64,000 nucleotides of DNA from positions 4,147,501 through 4,211,500 of the forward strand of contig NZ_CP009533.1 in assembly GCF_000761155.1 (NCBI RefSeq), read 5' to 3'. This document shows, in pieces, positions 41,765 to 50,465 of the stretch. Numbering within the stretch: the stretch's first letter is position 1; each line of letters begins with the position of its first letter. This DNA is from Pseudomonas rhizosphaerae (GTDB lineage Bacteria; Pseudomonadota; Gammaproteobacteria; Pseudomonadales; Pseudomonadaceae). The translations under genes and the position numbers were made by a program. The notes beneath the pieces were generated by a model. The model saw only the letters and a list, made by a program, of their open reading frames with translations, did not search any database and was not told the DNA's origin.

Positions 41765-43159
41765 ATGCACGATCCCCACAGCGAACGCATGAGCAGCGGT
41801 GAAACCCGCGCAGCCAGCGGGCTGGCCCTGGTGTTCGCTTTCCGCATGCTGGGCATGTTCATGGTCCTGCCGGTACTGGCGACCTATGGCATGGACCTAG
41901 CAGGTGCCACCCCGGCCTTGATAGGTCTGGCGATCGGTGCCTATGGCTTGACTCAAGCTTTTCTACAGATTCCTTTCGGGGTCATCTCCGACCGCATCGG
42001 CCGTCGCCCGGTGATCTACGGTGGCTTGGTGATCTTCGCCATCGGCAGTGTGGTCGCGGCCCAGGCCGACTCCATCTGGGGCGTGATCGCCGGACGCATC
42101 CTGCAGGGCGCGGGTGCGATATCGGCGGCAGTCATGGCGCTGCTTTCGGACCTGACCCGCGAGCAGAACCGCACCAAGGCCATGGCCATGATTGGCATGA
42201 GCATCGGTGTGTCCTTCGCCGTGGCGATGGTGGTCGGGCCGCTGCTGACCCGCGCCTTCGGCCTGCATGGGCTGTTCCTGGCTACCGGCGTGCTGGCCTT
42301 GGTCGGCATCGCCCTGGTGGCTTTCGTCGTGCCCAAGGCGACGGCCCACACGCGGCATCGCGAGTCGGGCGTGGCCCGGGGCGAGATGCTGGCCACGCTC
42401 AAGCACCCCGACCTGCTGCGCCTGGACCTGGGCATTTTCGTCCTGCATTCGATCCTGATGGCCAGCTTTGTGGCCTTGCCACTGGCGCTGGTGGAACGCG
42501 CCGGCTTGCCCAAGGAAGAGCATTGGTGGGTTTACCTGACGGCCTTGGTCGTATCTTTTTTCGCAATGATTCCGTTCATCATCTACGGCGAAAAGAAGCG
42601 CAAGATGAAGCGTGTTCTGCTGGGCGCGGTGGCAACCCTGATGCTGGTGGAGCTGTTCTTCTGGGAGTTCGGCAGTGGCCTGAAGGCGCTGGTGATTGGC
42701 ACGGTGGTGTTCTTCACCGCGTTCAACCTGCTCGAGGCGTCGCTGCCTTCGTTGATCAGCAAGGTCTCGCCAGCGGGCGGCAAGGGCACGGCCATGGGCG
42801 TGTATTCCACCAGTCAGTTCCTGGGGTCGGCCATGGGCGGCATCCTCGGTGGCTGGCTGTTCCAGCACGGTGGCCTGGGTGTGGTCTTCATCGGATGCGC
42901 GGCGCTGTGCGCCCTGTGGCTGGCCATAGCTGTTACTATGCGCGAACCACCCTACGTGACCAGTCTGCGCTTGCCGCTTTCGCCCCAAGCGATGCGCGAG
43001 ACGGGATTGGCCGAGCGGCTGAAAACCGTGCCCGGTGTAACAGATGCGGTGGTGGTGGCCGAAGAGGCCGCCATCTATATCAAATTGGACAAAGAAATTT
43101 TGGATCGCACCGCCCTCGAGCGCCTGGTCAACCCAGCGCCGACAGCATGCGAAGCCTAG
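41765..43159 (+). CDS. YajR-like major facilitator transporter with C-terminal ferredoxin-like domain
   Basis: An inner-membrane MFS transporter of 464 aa with twelve predicted transmembrane segments. The loop motif FGVISDRIGRRPVIYGG after TM2 is the MFS motif A; motif C-like glycines are in GMSIGVSFAVAMVVGPLL. After TM12 comes a soluble tail of about 65 residues (LKTVPGVTDAVVVAEEAAIY) resembling the small alpha/beta YAM domain of E. coli YajR. The substrate is unknown. ssb follows after 9 nt, its AGGAG overlapping the end of this gene, so the two are probably co-transcribed; the pair is conserved in Pseudomonas. Confidence 0.85.
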   Translation: MHDPHSERMSSGETRAASGLALVFAFRMLGMFMVLPVLATYGMDLAGATPALIGLAIGAYGLTQAFLQIPFGVISDRIGRRPVIYGGLVIFAIGSVVAAQADSIWGVIAGRILQGAGAISAAVMALLSDLTREQNRTKAMAMIGMSIGVSFAVAMVVGPLLTRAFGLHGLFLATGVLALVGIALVAFVVPKATAHTRHRESGVARGEMLATLKHPDLLRLDLGIFVLHSILMASFVALPLALVERAGLPKEEHWWVYLTALVVSFFAMIPFIIYGEKKRKMKRVLLGAVATLMLVELFFWEFGSGLKALVIGTVVFFTAFNLLEASLPSLISKVSPAGGKGTAMGVYSTSQFLGSAMGGILGGWLFQHGGLGVVFIGCAALCALWLAIAVTMREPPYVTSLRLPLSPQAMRETGLAERLKTVPGVTDAVVVAEEAAIYIKLDKEILDRTALERLVNPAPTACEA

Positions 43160-43168
43160 GAGAACGAT

Positions 43169-43699
43169 ATGGCCCGTGGGGTTAACAAAGTCATTTTGGT
43201 CGGCACCTGTGGTCAGGATCCGGAAGTTCGCTACCTGCCCAACGGCAACGCGGTCACCAACCTGAGCCTGGCCACCAGCGAGCAGTGGACCGACAAGCAG
43301 AGCGGCCAGAAGGTCGAGCGTACCGAGTGGCACCGTGTGTCGATGTTCGGCAAGGTTGCGGAGATCGCCGGTGAGTACCTGCGCAAAGGCTCGCAGGTGT
43401 ACATCGAAGGCAAGCTGCAGACCCGCGAGTGGGAAAAGGACGGTATCAAGCGCTACACCACCGAGATCATCGTCGACATGCAGGGCACCATGCAGCTGTT
43501 GGGCGGCCGTCCGCAGAACAACGACCAGCAGGGCGGCGGTGGCAACAACTACCAGCAGTCGGCACCGGCCCCACGTCAGCAGGCGCCGCGTCCACAGCAG
43601 TCGGCACCGCAGCAGCGTTCGGCTCCGCCTGCCCAGCAGCAGCCGGCGCAGCAACCGGCTCCGGACTTTGACAGCTTTGATGATGATATTCCGTTCTAA
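43169..43699 (+). CDS. ssb: Single-stranded DNA-binding protein
   Basis: SSB coats single-stranded DNA in replication, repair and recombination. The 176-aa product has the OB fold (about 1-110, [20 protein letters not shown]), a Gln/Pro/Ala/Gly-rich linker (about 115-165) and the acidic tip DDDIPF that recruits partner proteins. It follows the MFS gene and ends at a strong terminator. Divergence from uvrA suggests grouping of repair genes. Confidence 0.97.
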   Translation: MARGVNKVILVGTCGQDPEVRYLPNGNAVTNLSLATSEQWTDKQSGQKVERTEWHRVSMFGKVAEIAGEYLRKGSQVYIEGKLQTREWEKDGIKRYTTEIIVDMQGTMQLLGGRPQNNDQQGGGGNNYQQSAPAPRQQAPRPQQSAPQQRSAPPAQQQPAQQPAPDFDSFDDDIPF

Positions 43700-43717
43700 G
43701 CTGCCTGCCTGAACCGA

Positions 43718-43752
43718 AAAAGCCCCGCTGCCACCCGGCAGCGGGGCTTTTT
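43718..43752 (+). terminator. Rho-independent terminator of ssb
   Basis: A 15-bp stem (43718-43732 with 43737-43751) with an ACCC loop, containing the A and T runs of the arms. It ends the MFS-ssb transcript. Confidence 0.93.
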
Positions 43753-43990
43753 GTTGCTCGCCAAAAAGCAGGCGAGGTCGCGGCTTCCAATCGGCCTTCG
43801 CAGCCTGATTTGGCGTCAGTTTTTCAGCTGTTTTTGCAGCGGCAAAATATAAATATATGCATCGCGTATTCCCTTGCCCTGGCCCCGTCGCTTCACTAAG
43901 ATTTTTCGAAATTCGCAGCCCTGTTGCCCACGTGCTGTCGCTTACAGCGCATTGCCTGCAGCCGATACACCCTTCGAACGGAATCAACCC

Positions 43991-45124
43991 ATGGCTTCAG
44001 GTCAACGCTTTCACGTGCTCGACAGTCTTCGCGGCATCTGCGCACTGGCGGTGGTGTTGTACCACCTGCACGTGGTGGGCAGCCTGACCGAGCTGGCGTT
44101 CTTTCGCAGTGCCGATCTGTTCGTCGACTTTTTCTTCGTGCTCAGCGGGTTCGTGATCACTCACGCCTATGGTGCGCGGCATGACCTGGACCTGCGGCGG
44201 TTCTTTATCCTGCGTACCTTTCGCCTGGCGCCATTGCATGTGTGCCTGTTGGGGGTGTTCATCCTCTTCGAGTTCGTGAAGTGGGGAGCGGCACAGCAAG
44301 GTGTGAGCTTCAACAAGGAACCGTTCACGGGCATGTATGCACCTTCGCAGATCCTGCCCAACCTGTTGCTGATCCAGGCATGGACGCCGTTGACCGAGAA
44401 CATGTCGTTCAACTATCCGTCCTGGAGCATCAGCATCGAGTACTACATGTACCTGGTCTTTGCTGCCGTGGTGCTGTGCACGTCGGCGCGTCGCGTGCTG
44501 GTGTGGGCGGGGATCGTGATCGGCGCTGGGGCGCTTTTGTACAGTGGGGCGGGGCCGTTTACTGCGCTGGCCTACAAGGGGCTGGCGTGCTTCTTCGCAG
44601 GGGCCCTGTGCTACAAGGTTTTCGAGATTCTGCGCCGAAAGGGGCAATTGGGGTTCAGGGTGGCTTCGCTGCTGGAAGTCCTGGCGGGCGGGTTGATTGT
44701 GTGGACCCTGAGCAGCGACGATCCGAACAAGGCCGTGCTGGCCAGTGGGCTGTTCTGCCTGACGGTGACCTTGTATGCATTCGATGCCGGGGTCGTTTCC
44801 AGCCTGCTCAAGATGCGTCTGTTCGAGTTGCTGGGGCGGCTGTCGTACTCGATCTACCTGACCCATGTGATCATTTTGAGTGTGTTGATCCTGCTGTTCA
44901 TGGTGCTGGAGAAGAAGACCGGCCTGACGCTGGCGCCGGTGTTCGGGGATTTCCGCTACCTGGACAGTGGCTACGTGTGGCTCAACAACCTGATCGTGGC
45001 CTTGGTGCTGTTGGCGGTGGTGGGGATTTCGTTTGTTACCTACCACCTGATCGAGGTCAACGGACAGAAGCTGGGCCGCCGTCTGCTGGGGCAGCGGATG
45101 CCCGTGCAGGCCGTGCCTGGCTGA
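43991..45124 (+). CDS. Acyltransferase family 3 (OafA/YrhL-like) membrane protein
   Basis: A membrane acyltransferase of the family that O-acetylates surface sugars. The ATG at 43991 gives 377 aa starting MASGQRFHVLDSLRGICALA; the open frame extends upstream but the family motif begins here. The conserved LDSLRGxxALAVVLYHLH block (candidate catalytic His27) and FFFVLSGFVIT are near the N-terminus, followed by about ten hydrophobic segments. It lies downstream of ssb behind an AT-rich stretch (AAAATATAAATATATG, about 43844-43859) that could be a promoter. It neighbours two sugar-nucleotide enzymes, so the acceptor may be a surface polysaccharide. The acyl group is not deducible. Confidence 0.8.
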   Translation: MASGQRFHVLDSLRGICALAVVLYHLHVVGSLTELAFFRSADLFVDFFFVLSGFVITHAYGARHDLDLRRFFILRTFRLAPLHVCLLGVFILFEFVKWGAAQQGVSFNKEPFTGMYAPSQILPNLLLIQAWTPLTENMSFNYPSWSISIEYYMYLVFAAVVLCTSARRVLVWAGIVIGAGALLYSGAGPFTALAYKGLACFFAGALCYKVFEILRRKGQLGFRVASLLEVLAGGLIVWTLSSDDPNKAVLASGLFCLTVTLYAFDAGVVSSLLKMRLFELLGRLSYSIYLTHVIILSVLILLFMVLEKKTGLTLAPVFGDFRYLDSGYVWLNNLIVALVLLAVVGISFVTYHLIEVNGQKLGRRLLGQRMPVQAVPG

Positions 45125-45130
45125 GGTGTC

Positions 45131-45155
45131 GGGGCTGCCAAGAGCCCCTGTTTTT
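45131..45155 (+). terminator. Rho-independent terminator after the acyltransferase gene
   Basis: GGGGCT (45131-45136) pairs with AGCCCC (45143-45148) around GCCAAG, and TGTTTTT follows. Confidence 0.75.
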
Positions 45156-45285
45156 GATAGCGCGTGACGTCAGCGTCAGAAAAACGCAAAATGGCTGTTC
45201 GATTCGAGTGCGGGCGAAGGTTTCATTGTCGACCACGCGCCTGTGGTTAATCTGAACTGTCAATTTGAACGGACCTGCTGACTCT

Positions 45286-46170
45286 ATGCGAATGCGCCTT
45301 ATGCTATTGGGCGGTGGGAATGCCCTGGGGCATGCGCTGATTCGCCTTGGAGCGGAAGAAGGCATCGGCTTCCTGGCCCCGCGCCCGCCGGACAACGGTT
45401 GGGATGTGGCGAGCCTCACCGACCTGCTCGATGAAACCCGCCCCGATGCGCTGATCAACCTGGCGTACTACTTCGACTGGTTTCAGGCCGATGCAGTGAG
45501 CCAGGCGCGCCTGGACCAACAAGAAATCGCCGTGGAGCGCTTGGCCGAGCGGTGCCAGGAGCATCAGATCGTGCTTTTGCAGCCTTCCAGCTATCGCGTG
45601 TTCGATGGCTCGCGGGCCACTGCCTATAGCGAAAAGGACGAGCCGGTGCCTTTGGGCCTGCGCGGCCAGGCTTTGTGGCGCATCGAGCAGAGCGTACGCG
45701 CGGCCTGCCCGCGGCACGTGCTGCTGCGTTTCGGCTGGTTGCTCGACGACAGCGCCGACGGTGTGCTGGGGCGCTACCTGCGGCGCGCCGAGCTGCCGCA
45801 GCCGTTGCCCCTGGCCGATGATCGGCGCGGCAATCCGACCCCTGTGGACGATGCCGCGCGGGTGATTCTTTCGGTGCTCAAGCAACTGGACTGCGAAGCG
45901 CCACTGTGGGGCACCTACCACTACGCCGGCAACGAGGCGACTACTGCATTGGCCCTGGGCCAGGCGATCATCAGCGAAGCCAAGACGATGCATTCGTTGG
46001 CAATCGATGCACCTACCGCCCAGGCCCACGCCGCACGGCCTGATGCAGGGGAAGAGCCGCAACACGCGGTACTGGCCTGCAAGAAAATCCTGCACACCTT
46101 CGGCATCAAGCCGCGCGCCTGGCGTTCGGGCCTGCCGAGCCTTCTGGACAGATACTACCGACATGGCTGA
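45286..46170 (+). CDS. RfbD-like sugar-nucleotide reductase family protein (SDR)
   Basis: A 294-aa short-chain dehydrogenase/reductase related to dTDP-4-dehydrorhamnose reductase (RmlD/RfbD). The N-terminal nucleotide-binding start is MRMRLMLLGGGNALGHALIR, with GGGNALG in place of the usual GxxGxxG; the DALINLAYYFDWFQAD region corresponds to the RmlD NPDVVINxAAYTxVD motif but is altered. A clear YxxxK triad is not evident, so activity is unproven. The start could also be the ATG six bases later. It overlaps the next gene by 8 bases, so both are one operon, possibly for surface sugar precursors. Confidence 0.7.
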   Translation: MRMRLMLLGGGNALGHALIRLGAEEGIGFLAPRPPDNGWDVASLTDLLDETRPDALINLAYYFDWFQADAVSQARLDQQEIAVERLAERCQEHQIVLLQPSSYRVFDGSRATAYSEKDEPVPLGLRGQALWRIEQSVRAACPRHVLLRFGWLLDDSADGVLGRYLRRAELPQPLPLADDRRGNPTPVDDAARVILSVLKQLDCEAPLWGTYHYAGNEATTALALGQAIISEAKTMHSLAIDAPTAQAHAARPDAGEEPQHAVLACKKILHTFGIKPRAWRSGLPSLLDRYYRHG

Positions 46171-47092
46171 TACACCCATTCTGATCACCGGCGGCGCCGG
46201 TTTCATTGGCTCTCATCTGGTGGATGCATTGCTGGCCGAGGGTCACTCGGTGCGGGTGCTGGATGACTTGTCCACGGGCAAGCGCAGCAACCTGCCAATG
46301 GAAAACCCCAGGTTGGAGCTGATCGAAGGCGATGTCGCCGACGCGACGCTGATGACCCAGGTGGTGCGTGACTGCAAGGCGGTGGTGCACCTGGCGGCCG
46401 TCGCTTCGGTGCAGGCCTCGGTGGACGATCCGGTGAAAACCCATCAGAGCAACTTCATCGGCACCTTGAACCTGTGCGAGGCCATGCGCCTGGCAGGGGT
46501 CAAGCGAGTGCTGTTCGCTTCCAGCGCCGCAGTGTATGGCAACAATGGCGAGGGCGAAGCGGTTGGCGAAGACACCACCAAGGCGCCGCTGACGCCTTAC
46601 GCAGCCGACAAGCTGGCCAGCGAGTACTACCTGGACTTCTACCGTCGCGAGCACGGCCTGGAGCCGGTTGTGTTTCGCTTCTTCAATATCTACGGGCCGA
46701 GGCAGGATCCTTCCTCGCCGTATTCGGGCGTCATCAGTATTTTCAGCGAGCGGGCGCAGCGCGGGCAGCCTATCAGTCTGTTCGGCGACGGCGAGCAGAC
46801 CCGCGATTTCTTCTATGTGGGTGATCTGGTGACCTTGCTGATGCAAGGGTTGCAGCAGCCGACTGTGCAAGCAGGGCCGGTGAACGTGGGGCTGAATCAG
46901 GCGACTTCGTTGAATGAGCTGCTGGCGGGGCTGGGCGCGGTGCTCGGCGGTTTGCCGGCGGTGAGCCATGGGCCGGCGCGGGGCGGCGATATCCGTCACT
47001 CACGGGCCGACAATACCCGGCTGCTGGAACGTTTCGAACTGGGGCCGGTGACGCCGCTGGAAGAAGGGCTGCGGCGTCTGCTGGGGTTATAG
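46163..47092 (+). CDS. NAD-dependent epimerase/dehydratase (UDP-glucose 4-epimerase-like)
   Basis: An extended SDR of 309 aa. The ATG at 46163 overlaps the upstream gene's stop region and gives MADTPILITGGAGFIGSHLV. The NAD motif TGGAGFIG (residues 9-16), DDLSTG after beta 2, the catalytic ASSAAVYG serine stretch and YAADKLASEYY (Tyr/Lys) are all present, as is the FRFFNIYGPRQDPSSPYSGV substrate region of UDP-hexose epimerases. It probably interconverts UDP-sugars for lipopolysaccharide or exopolysaccharide; the exact sugar cannot be told. Confidence 0.8.
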   Translation: MADTPILITGGAGFIGSHLVDALLAEGHSVRVLDDLSTGKRSNLPMENPRLELIEGDVADATLMTQVVRDCKAVVHLAAVASVQASVDDPVKTHQSNFIGTLNLCEAMRLAGVKRVLFASSAAVYGNNGEGEAVGEDTTKAPLTPYAADKLASEYYLDFYRREHGLEPVVFRFFNIYGPRQDPSSPYSGVISIFSERAQRGQPISLFGDGEQTRDFFYVGDLVTLLMQGLQQPTVQAGPVNVGLNQATSLNELLAGLGAVLGGLPAVSHGPARGGDIRHSRADNTRLLERFELGPVTPLEEGLRRLLGL

Positions 47093-47157
47093 GCTTTTCA
47101 CTTTTGCGTGCCAGCCCACGCCCGCAATGGGCGAAGGGCGGGCGGCGGTAAGCGCGT

Positions 47158-47856
47158 CTAGAACTTGTAGCCCACGCCGACCATGTACACCCACGGGTCG
47201 ACTTCCAGGTCGACCTTGGTACGGCCCACGCCCAGCGCGGTAGGGCCGTCGACGCTGGCCTTGGTGTCGATGTCGACGTACCAGACCGATGCGTTGACCA
47301 TCATGTGCTCGCTGAGCATGTAGTCGAACCCCAGTTGCCCGGCGATGCCCACCGAATCCTGAATCTTGAGATTGTTGAAGCCCTGTTGCTTGCGCGCACC
47401 ACTTAGGTCTTCGTCGTAGAACAGGGTGTAGTTGATGCCGACGCCGGCGTACGGTTGGAAGCGTGAGGTCGGTGCCAGTGGGTAGTACTGCAGGGACAGG
47501 GTAGGGGGCAGTTGTTTGACGTCCGCCAGTTTGCCGTCAAGCCCGGCGATGCCGGTGGCAGCGCTGACTCCGCGCACGCCCACGGTGTGCTGGAACGGCG
47601 TGGCCGCCAGCAGCTCGATGCCGACGTGGTCGGTGAGCATGTAGGCGAAGGCCAGGCCCAGTTGGGTGTCGCTGTCCAGAGTGGCCTTGGTGCCCGCGAC
47701 CTTGACGCCGTCTAGCTTGAGCTGGCCGCTGTCTTCATTGGGCGCGGTGGTGGCGGCACCGGCGCGGATGATCAGATCGCCAGCCTGGTGTGCCTGGGCC
47801 AGGGGGGCTGCCAGCGCCATGGCAATCAGAGAGGCGCCGAGCAAGGACTTGTTCAT
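47158..47856 (-). CDS. oprG: Outer-membrane protein OprG (OmpW family)
   Basis: An eight-stranded beta-barrel of the OmpW family that passes small hydrophobic molecules. The 232-aa precursor has a signal peptide MNKSLLGASLIAMALAAPLA ending AQA before His24. The C-terminus VYMVGVGYKF ends in aromatic Phe, the BAM-recognition residue. Residues such as GIELLAATPFQHTV match the family. It is separated by 94 nt from the DUF3299 gene upstream and has its own ANR-type site and -10, so it is probably an independent unit induced at low oxygen. Confidence 0.9.
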   Translation of the reverse strand: MNKSLLGASLIAMALAAPLAQAHQAGDLIIRAGAATTAPNEDSGQLKLDGVKVAGTKATLDSDTQLGLAFAYMLTDHVGIELLAATPFQHTVGVRGVSAATGIAGLDGKLADVKQLPPTLSLQYYPLAPTSRFQPYAGVGINYTLFYDEDLSGARKQQGFNNLKIQDSVGIAGQLGFDYMLSEHMMVNASVWYVDIDTKASVDGPTALGVGRTKVDLEVDPWVYMVGVGYKF

Positions 47857-47893
47857 GGGGGCTCCATTGGATAGTGCGAAGGAAATTCGCCCA

Positions 47894-47899
47894 ATGGTA
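47894..47899 (-). promoter_or_regulatory. -10 element of the oprG promoter
   Basis: TACCAT on the minus strand. Relative to the ANR box at 47922-47935 it sits at -12 to -7 of a start at 47887, the geometry of class II ANR/FNR-activated promoters. Confidence 0.5.
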
Positions 47900-47921
47900 G
47901 TCAGTACACCGGCTCGGCTTT

Positions 47922-47935
47922 TTGATCTGGCTCAA
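47922..47935 (-). promoter_or_regulatory. ANR/FNR box upstream of oprG
   Basis: TTGAGCCAGATCAA on the minus strand matches the consensus TTGAT-N4-ATCAA at 9 of 10 defined positions. Its centre at 47928.5 is 41.5 nt upstream of the start implied by the -10. Oxygen-dependent ANR control of P. aeruginosa oprG is reported in the literature as I recall. Confidence 0.75.
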
Positions 47936-47950
47936 TGAAAGGCCAATGGC

Positions 47951-48466
47951 TCAGTCCGGCAGCTCGTAGGCATAGATCTTCGCGGCAGCCATCTGGTAGC
48001 CCGCCTGCGCCAGGTCACTGCTGCTGGCCTTGACCTGCATGGGCCCCTCGATCCAGTAGGGCTGGTAGAGCTCTTCGACCTTGACGCCGACCGCGCTGGT
48101 CACGTGCACGATCTGGTTGGACGGCGGCGGTGGCACATGGATGCAGGCGCCGAAGTAGGGCACCAGGAGAAACTCGGTGGTTCGACCGGCCTCGTTCACT
48201 TCCAGCGGCACGATGTAGCCGGGGATGCGCAACTGCTGCCCGTCCAGTGCCTGGACCACCGGTGCATCGGGCGCCTGCTGGTGGGCTGCGGGTCCGGCTT
48301 CGGCCAGGGCGGTGCCCATCTGCGCCAGGTCGTGCATGGGTGTCATCTGTGGCACCAGCTTGGGCGCATCCGGCGGGATCAGCGCCTCCCAGCTGACTTC
48401 CTTGAGCTCGGCCGCGGACAGCGACAGGCTGGTCAACAGCAACAGGGCCATTACCGCGCGCAACAT
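47951..48466 (-). CDS. DUF3299 periplasmic protein of a zinc-uptake-type cluster
   Basis: A 171-aa exported protein of the DUF3299 family. The ATG at 48464-48466 gives MLRAVMALLLLTSLSLSAAE, a signal peptide; upstream in-frame codons overlap the permease gene region and are not used. The mature part contains PGYIVPLEV and a Cys/His/Pro cluster YFGACIHVPPPPSNQIVHV that could hold a metal. It is last in an operon with the ABC permease, ATPase and DUF2796 genes. Similar proteins are, from memory, part of the V. cholerae ZrgABCDE zinc system. Its role is not established. Confidence 0.75.
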   Translation of the reverse strand: MLRAVMALLLLTSLSLSAAELKEVSWEALIPPDAPKLVPQMTPMHDLAQMGTALAEAGPAAHQQAPDAPVVQALDGQQLRIPGYIVPLEVNEAGRTTEFLLVPYFGACIHVPPPPSNQIVHVTSAVGVKVEELYQPYWIEGPMQVKASSSDLAQAGYQMAAAKIYAYELPD

Positions 48467-48477
48467 AGGTTGAATCC

Positions 48478-49743
48478 TCACAAGTGAATCGACAAACCGT
48501 CGGCCAGGGATTGCCGATAGGCGCGCCAGGCCGGTATCGCGCCCATGACCACGGCGGCCGCGAGGATGATCCCCAGCAACGACCACTCATAGGCACTGGG
48601 CAGGCTCAGTGGCAGGTACAGACCGTAGTTGGACTGCACGTAGCCTTGGGCGCAGGCAATGCTCAGGTACAACAATGCCATGCCAGCCAGGATCCCCACC
48701 AGCGCCAAGGAAAAGGCTTCGAGAATCAGCAAGCCGGCGATGTGCCAGGGGCGCGCACCGACCGAGCGCAGGATGGCCATTTCGCGACGTCGCTCGTTGA
48801 GGCTGGTGACGATCGCCGTGAGCATGCCGATCAGACCGGTGAGCACGACGAACACCGAAATGACGAACAAAGCCTGCTCCGCGGTACCCATCAGGCTCCA
48901 CAACTCCTGCAGGGCCACGCCGGGAAGAATCGCCATCAGTGGCTCGCCGCGAAACTCGTTGATGTCGCGTTGCAGGGCGAAGGTGGCGATCTTGCTGTTG
49001 AGGCCGACCATGAAGGCGGTGATGGCGCTGGGTGTCAGGTCCATGTTGCGTGCTTGGTCGGCGCTTATTCGCCCGGCACCGCGAGCCGGTACGCCGTTTT
49101 TCCAGTCGATGTGGATGGCTTCCATGCCGCCCAGGCTGATGTGCAGCGTGCGGTCGACCGGTGTGCCGGTGCGCGCGAGGATGCCGACGACGGTGAACGG
49201 CTTGTCGTCGTGCTTGACCAGGCTGATGGCCGCCACGCCGTGAGCCAGCACCAGTTTGTCGCCGAGCTTGTAGTGCAAGGCGTCGGCCACCTCAGCGCCA
49301 AGCACGACTTCGAAGGGATCGGTCTGGAAGGCGCGGCCCTGGGCCAGTTGCAGGGACTGCCGGCGACCGTACTGGTAGTGCTCGAAGTAACTCTGGTTGG
49401 TGCCCATGACCCGGTAGCCGCGATGCGAGTCACCCAGCGAGATGGGGATGGCCCATTTGACCTGGGGGCTGTTGGCGTAATGCTCGAAGCTGTCCCAGCG
49501 AATGTTGTTGGTGGCGTTGCCGATGCGGAACACCGAGTAGAGCAGCAGGTTCACCGAGCCGGAGCGGGCGCCGACGATCAGGTCGGTGCCGCTGACGGTG
49601 CTGGCGAAGCTGGCACGGGCTTCGTGGCGCACACGTTCCACAGCCAGCAACAGGCACACCGAGAGGGCAATGGCGAAAGCGGTCAGAAACGCGGTGAAGC
49701 GGCGGTTGGCCAGGCTGGCCAGGGCAAGACGAAGCAGGTACAT
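48478..49743 (-). CDS. ABC transporter permease (FtsX/MacB-type), zinc cluster
   Basis: An inner-membrane permease of 421 aa. The ATG at 49741-49743 overlaps the ATPase stop (ATGA), giving MYLLRLALASLANRRFTAFL. The topology is that of the FtsX/MacB/LolC family: one N-terminal transmembrane helix (about 18-38), a large periplasmic domain, then three C-terminal helices, with the conserved RRREMAILRSVGARPWHI cytoplasmic loop. This family usually performs mechanotransmission or lipoprotein work rather than classical import, so a direct metal transport role is uncertain. It pairs with the ATPase next to it. Confidence 0.85.
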   Translation of the reverse strand: MYLLRLALASLANRRFTAFLTAFAIALSVCLLLAVERVRHEARASFASTVSGTDLIVGARSGSVNLLLYSVFRIGNATNNIRWDSFEHYANSPQVKWAIPISLGDSHRGYRVMGTNQSYFEHYQYGRRQSLQLAQGRAFQTDPFEVVLGAEVADALHYKLGDKLVLAHGVAAISLVKHDDKPFTVVGILARTGTPVDRTLHISLGGMEAIHIDWKNGVPARGAGRISADQARNMDLTPSAITAFMVGLNSKIATFALQRDINEFRGEPLMAILPGVALQELWSLMGTAEQALFVISVFVVLTGLIGMLTAIVTSLNERRREMAILRSVGARPWHIAGLLILEAFSLALVGILAGMALLYLSIACAQGYVQSNYGLYLPLSLPSAYEWSLLGIILAAAVVMGAIPAWRAYRQSLADGLSIHL

Positions 49744-50462
49744 CAAGACACCTCGGATGAGGCAGGGCGCGCTGCGCGATTGAGCTCGGCCAGGGACAGA
49801 TGGCGGTCGAACAGGGGGGCCAGGCTTTGATCGTGGCTGACGAACAGCAGGCTCGAGCCCGCTGCGCGGCATTCGGCGAACAGCAGTTGAATGAAGGCTT
49901 CGCGGGCATCGCTGTCCAGGGCCGAAGTCGGCTCGTCGGCGATCACCAGTTCGGGCTGGCCGATCAGCGCGCGTGCGGCCGCCACCCGTTGCTGCTGACC
50001 GATCGACAGGGTATCGGCACGGCGCTGGAGCAGGTCCGGGTCGCTCAGGCCAAGGTGGGCCAGCAGCTGCGTGGCTGCCTGCGCGACACTGCCATGGCGC
50101 TGCCCGGCACGATCGGCGCGGCGTCGGGAGAAGCGGCAGGGCAGTTCCACGTTCTCGCGTACCGACAGAAACGGCAGCAAGTTAAATTGCTGGAAGATGT
50201 AGCCAGTGTGCTCGACGCGAAACCGGTCACGGGCGGCGAAGCTCAGCTCGCTCAGGTTCTGTCCAAGCAAATGGACGCTGCCGCGTTGTGGGGTGTGCAC
50301 GCCACCGAGCAAGCCAAGCAGGGTGGTTTTGCCACTGCCGCTGGGGCCTTTGAGAAAGAGGGTTTCCCCACACTCCAGGCGGAACGCAGGGATATCCAGC
50401 AACATCGCTTGGCCGGGCCAGGCAAAGCCCAGTTCGGCCAGCTCGATCAATGCATCGCTCAT
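49743..50462 (-). CDS. ABC transporter ATP-binding protein, zinc cluster
   Basis: A LolD/MacB-type ATPase of 239 aa. Walker A GPSGSGKT is at 39-46, the Q loop in YIFQQFNLLPFLS, the signature LSIGQQQRVAAARAL (Gly-Gln rich, slightly off LSGGQ), Walker B LVIADEPTSALD and the H loop SHD. It energises the FtsX-like permease encoded directly downstream with a one-base overlap. DUF2796 lies upstream with a 3-nt gap. Confidence 0.88.
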   Translation of the reverse strand: MSDALIELAELGFAWPGQAMLLDIPAFRLECGETLFLKGPSGSGKTTLLGLLGGVHTPQRGSVHLLGQNLSELSFAARDRFRVEHTGYIFQQFNLLPFLSVRENVELPCRFSRRRADRAGQRHGSVAQAATQLLAHLGLSDPDLLQRRADTLSIGQQQRVAAARALIGQPELVIADEPTSALDSDAREAFIQLLFAECRAAGSSLLFVSHDQSLAPLFDRHLSLAELNRAARPASSEVS

Positions 50463-50465
50463 GGG

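Noticed and set aside
45226..45253. Promoter TTGTCG-N16-TAATCT before the RfbD-like gene.
   Set aside because: Three of six -35 bases and four of six -10 bases at best; too weak to list as a feature, though the preceding terminator implies that some promoter lies here.
48484..49830. A 448-codon plus-strand frame opposite the ABC permease.
   Set aside because: It is rich in Gly/Ala/Gln/His repeats typical of antisense reading of GC-rich DNA; the minus-strand permease has clear family motifs and overlapping junctions.
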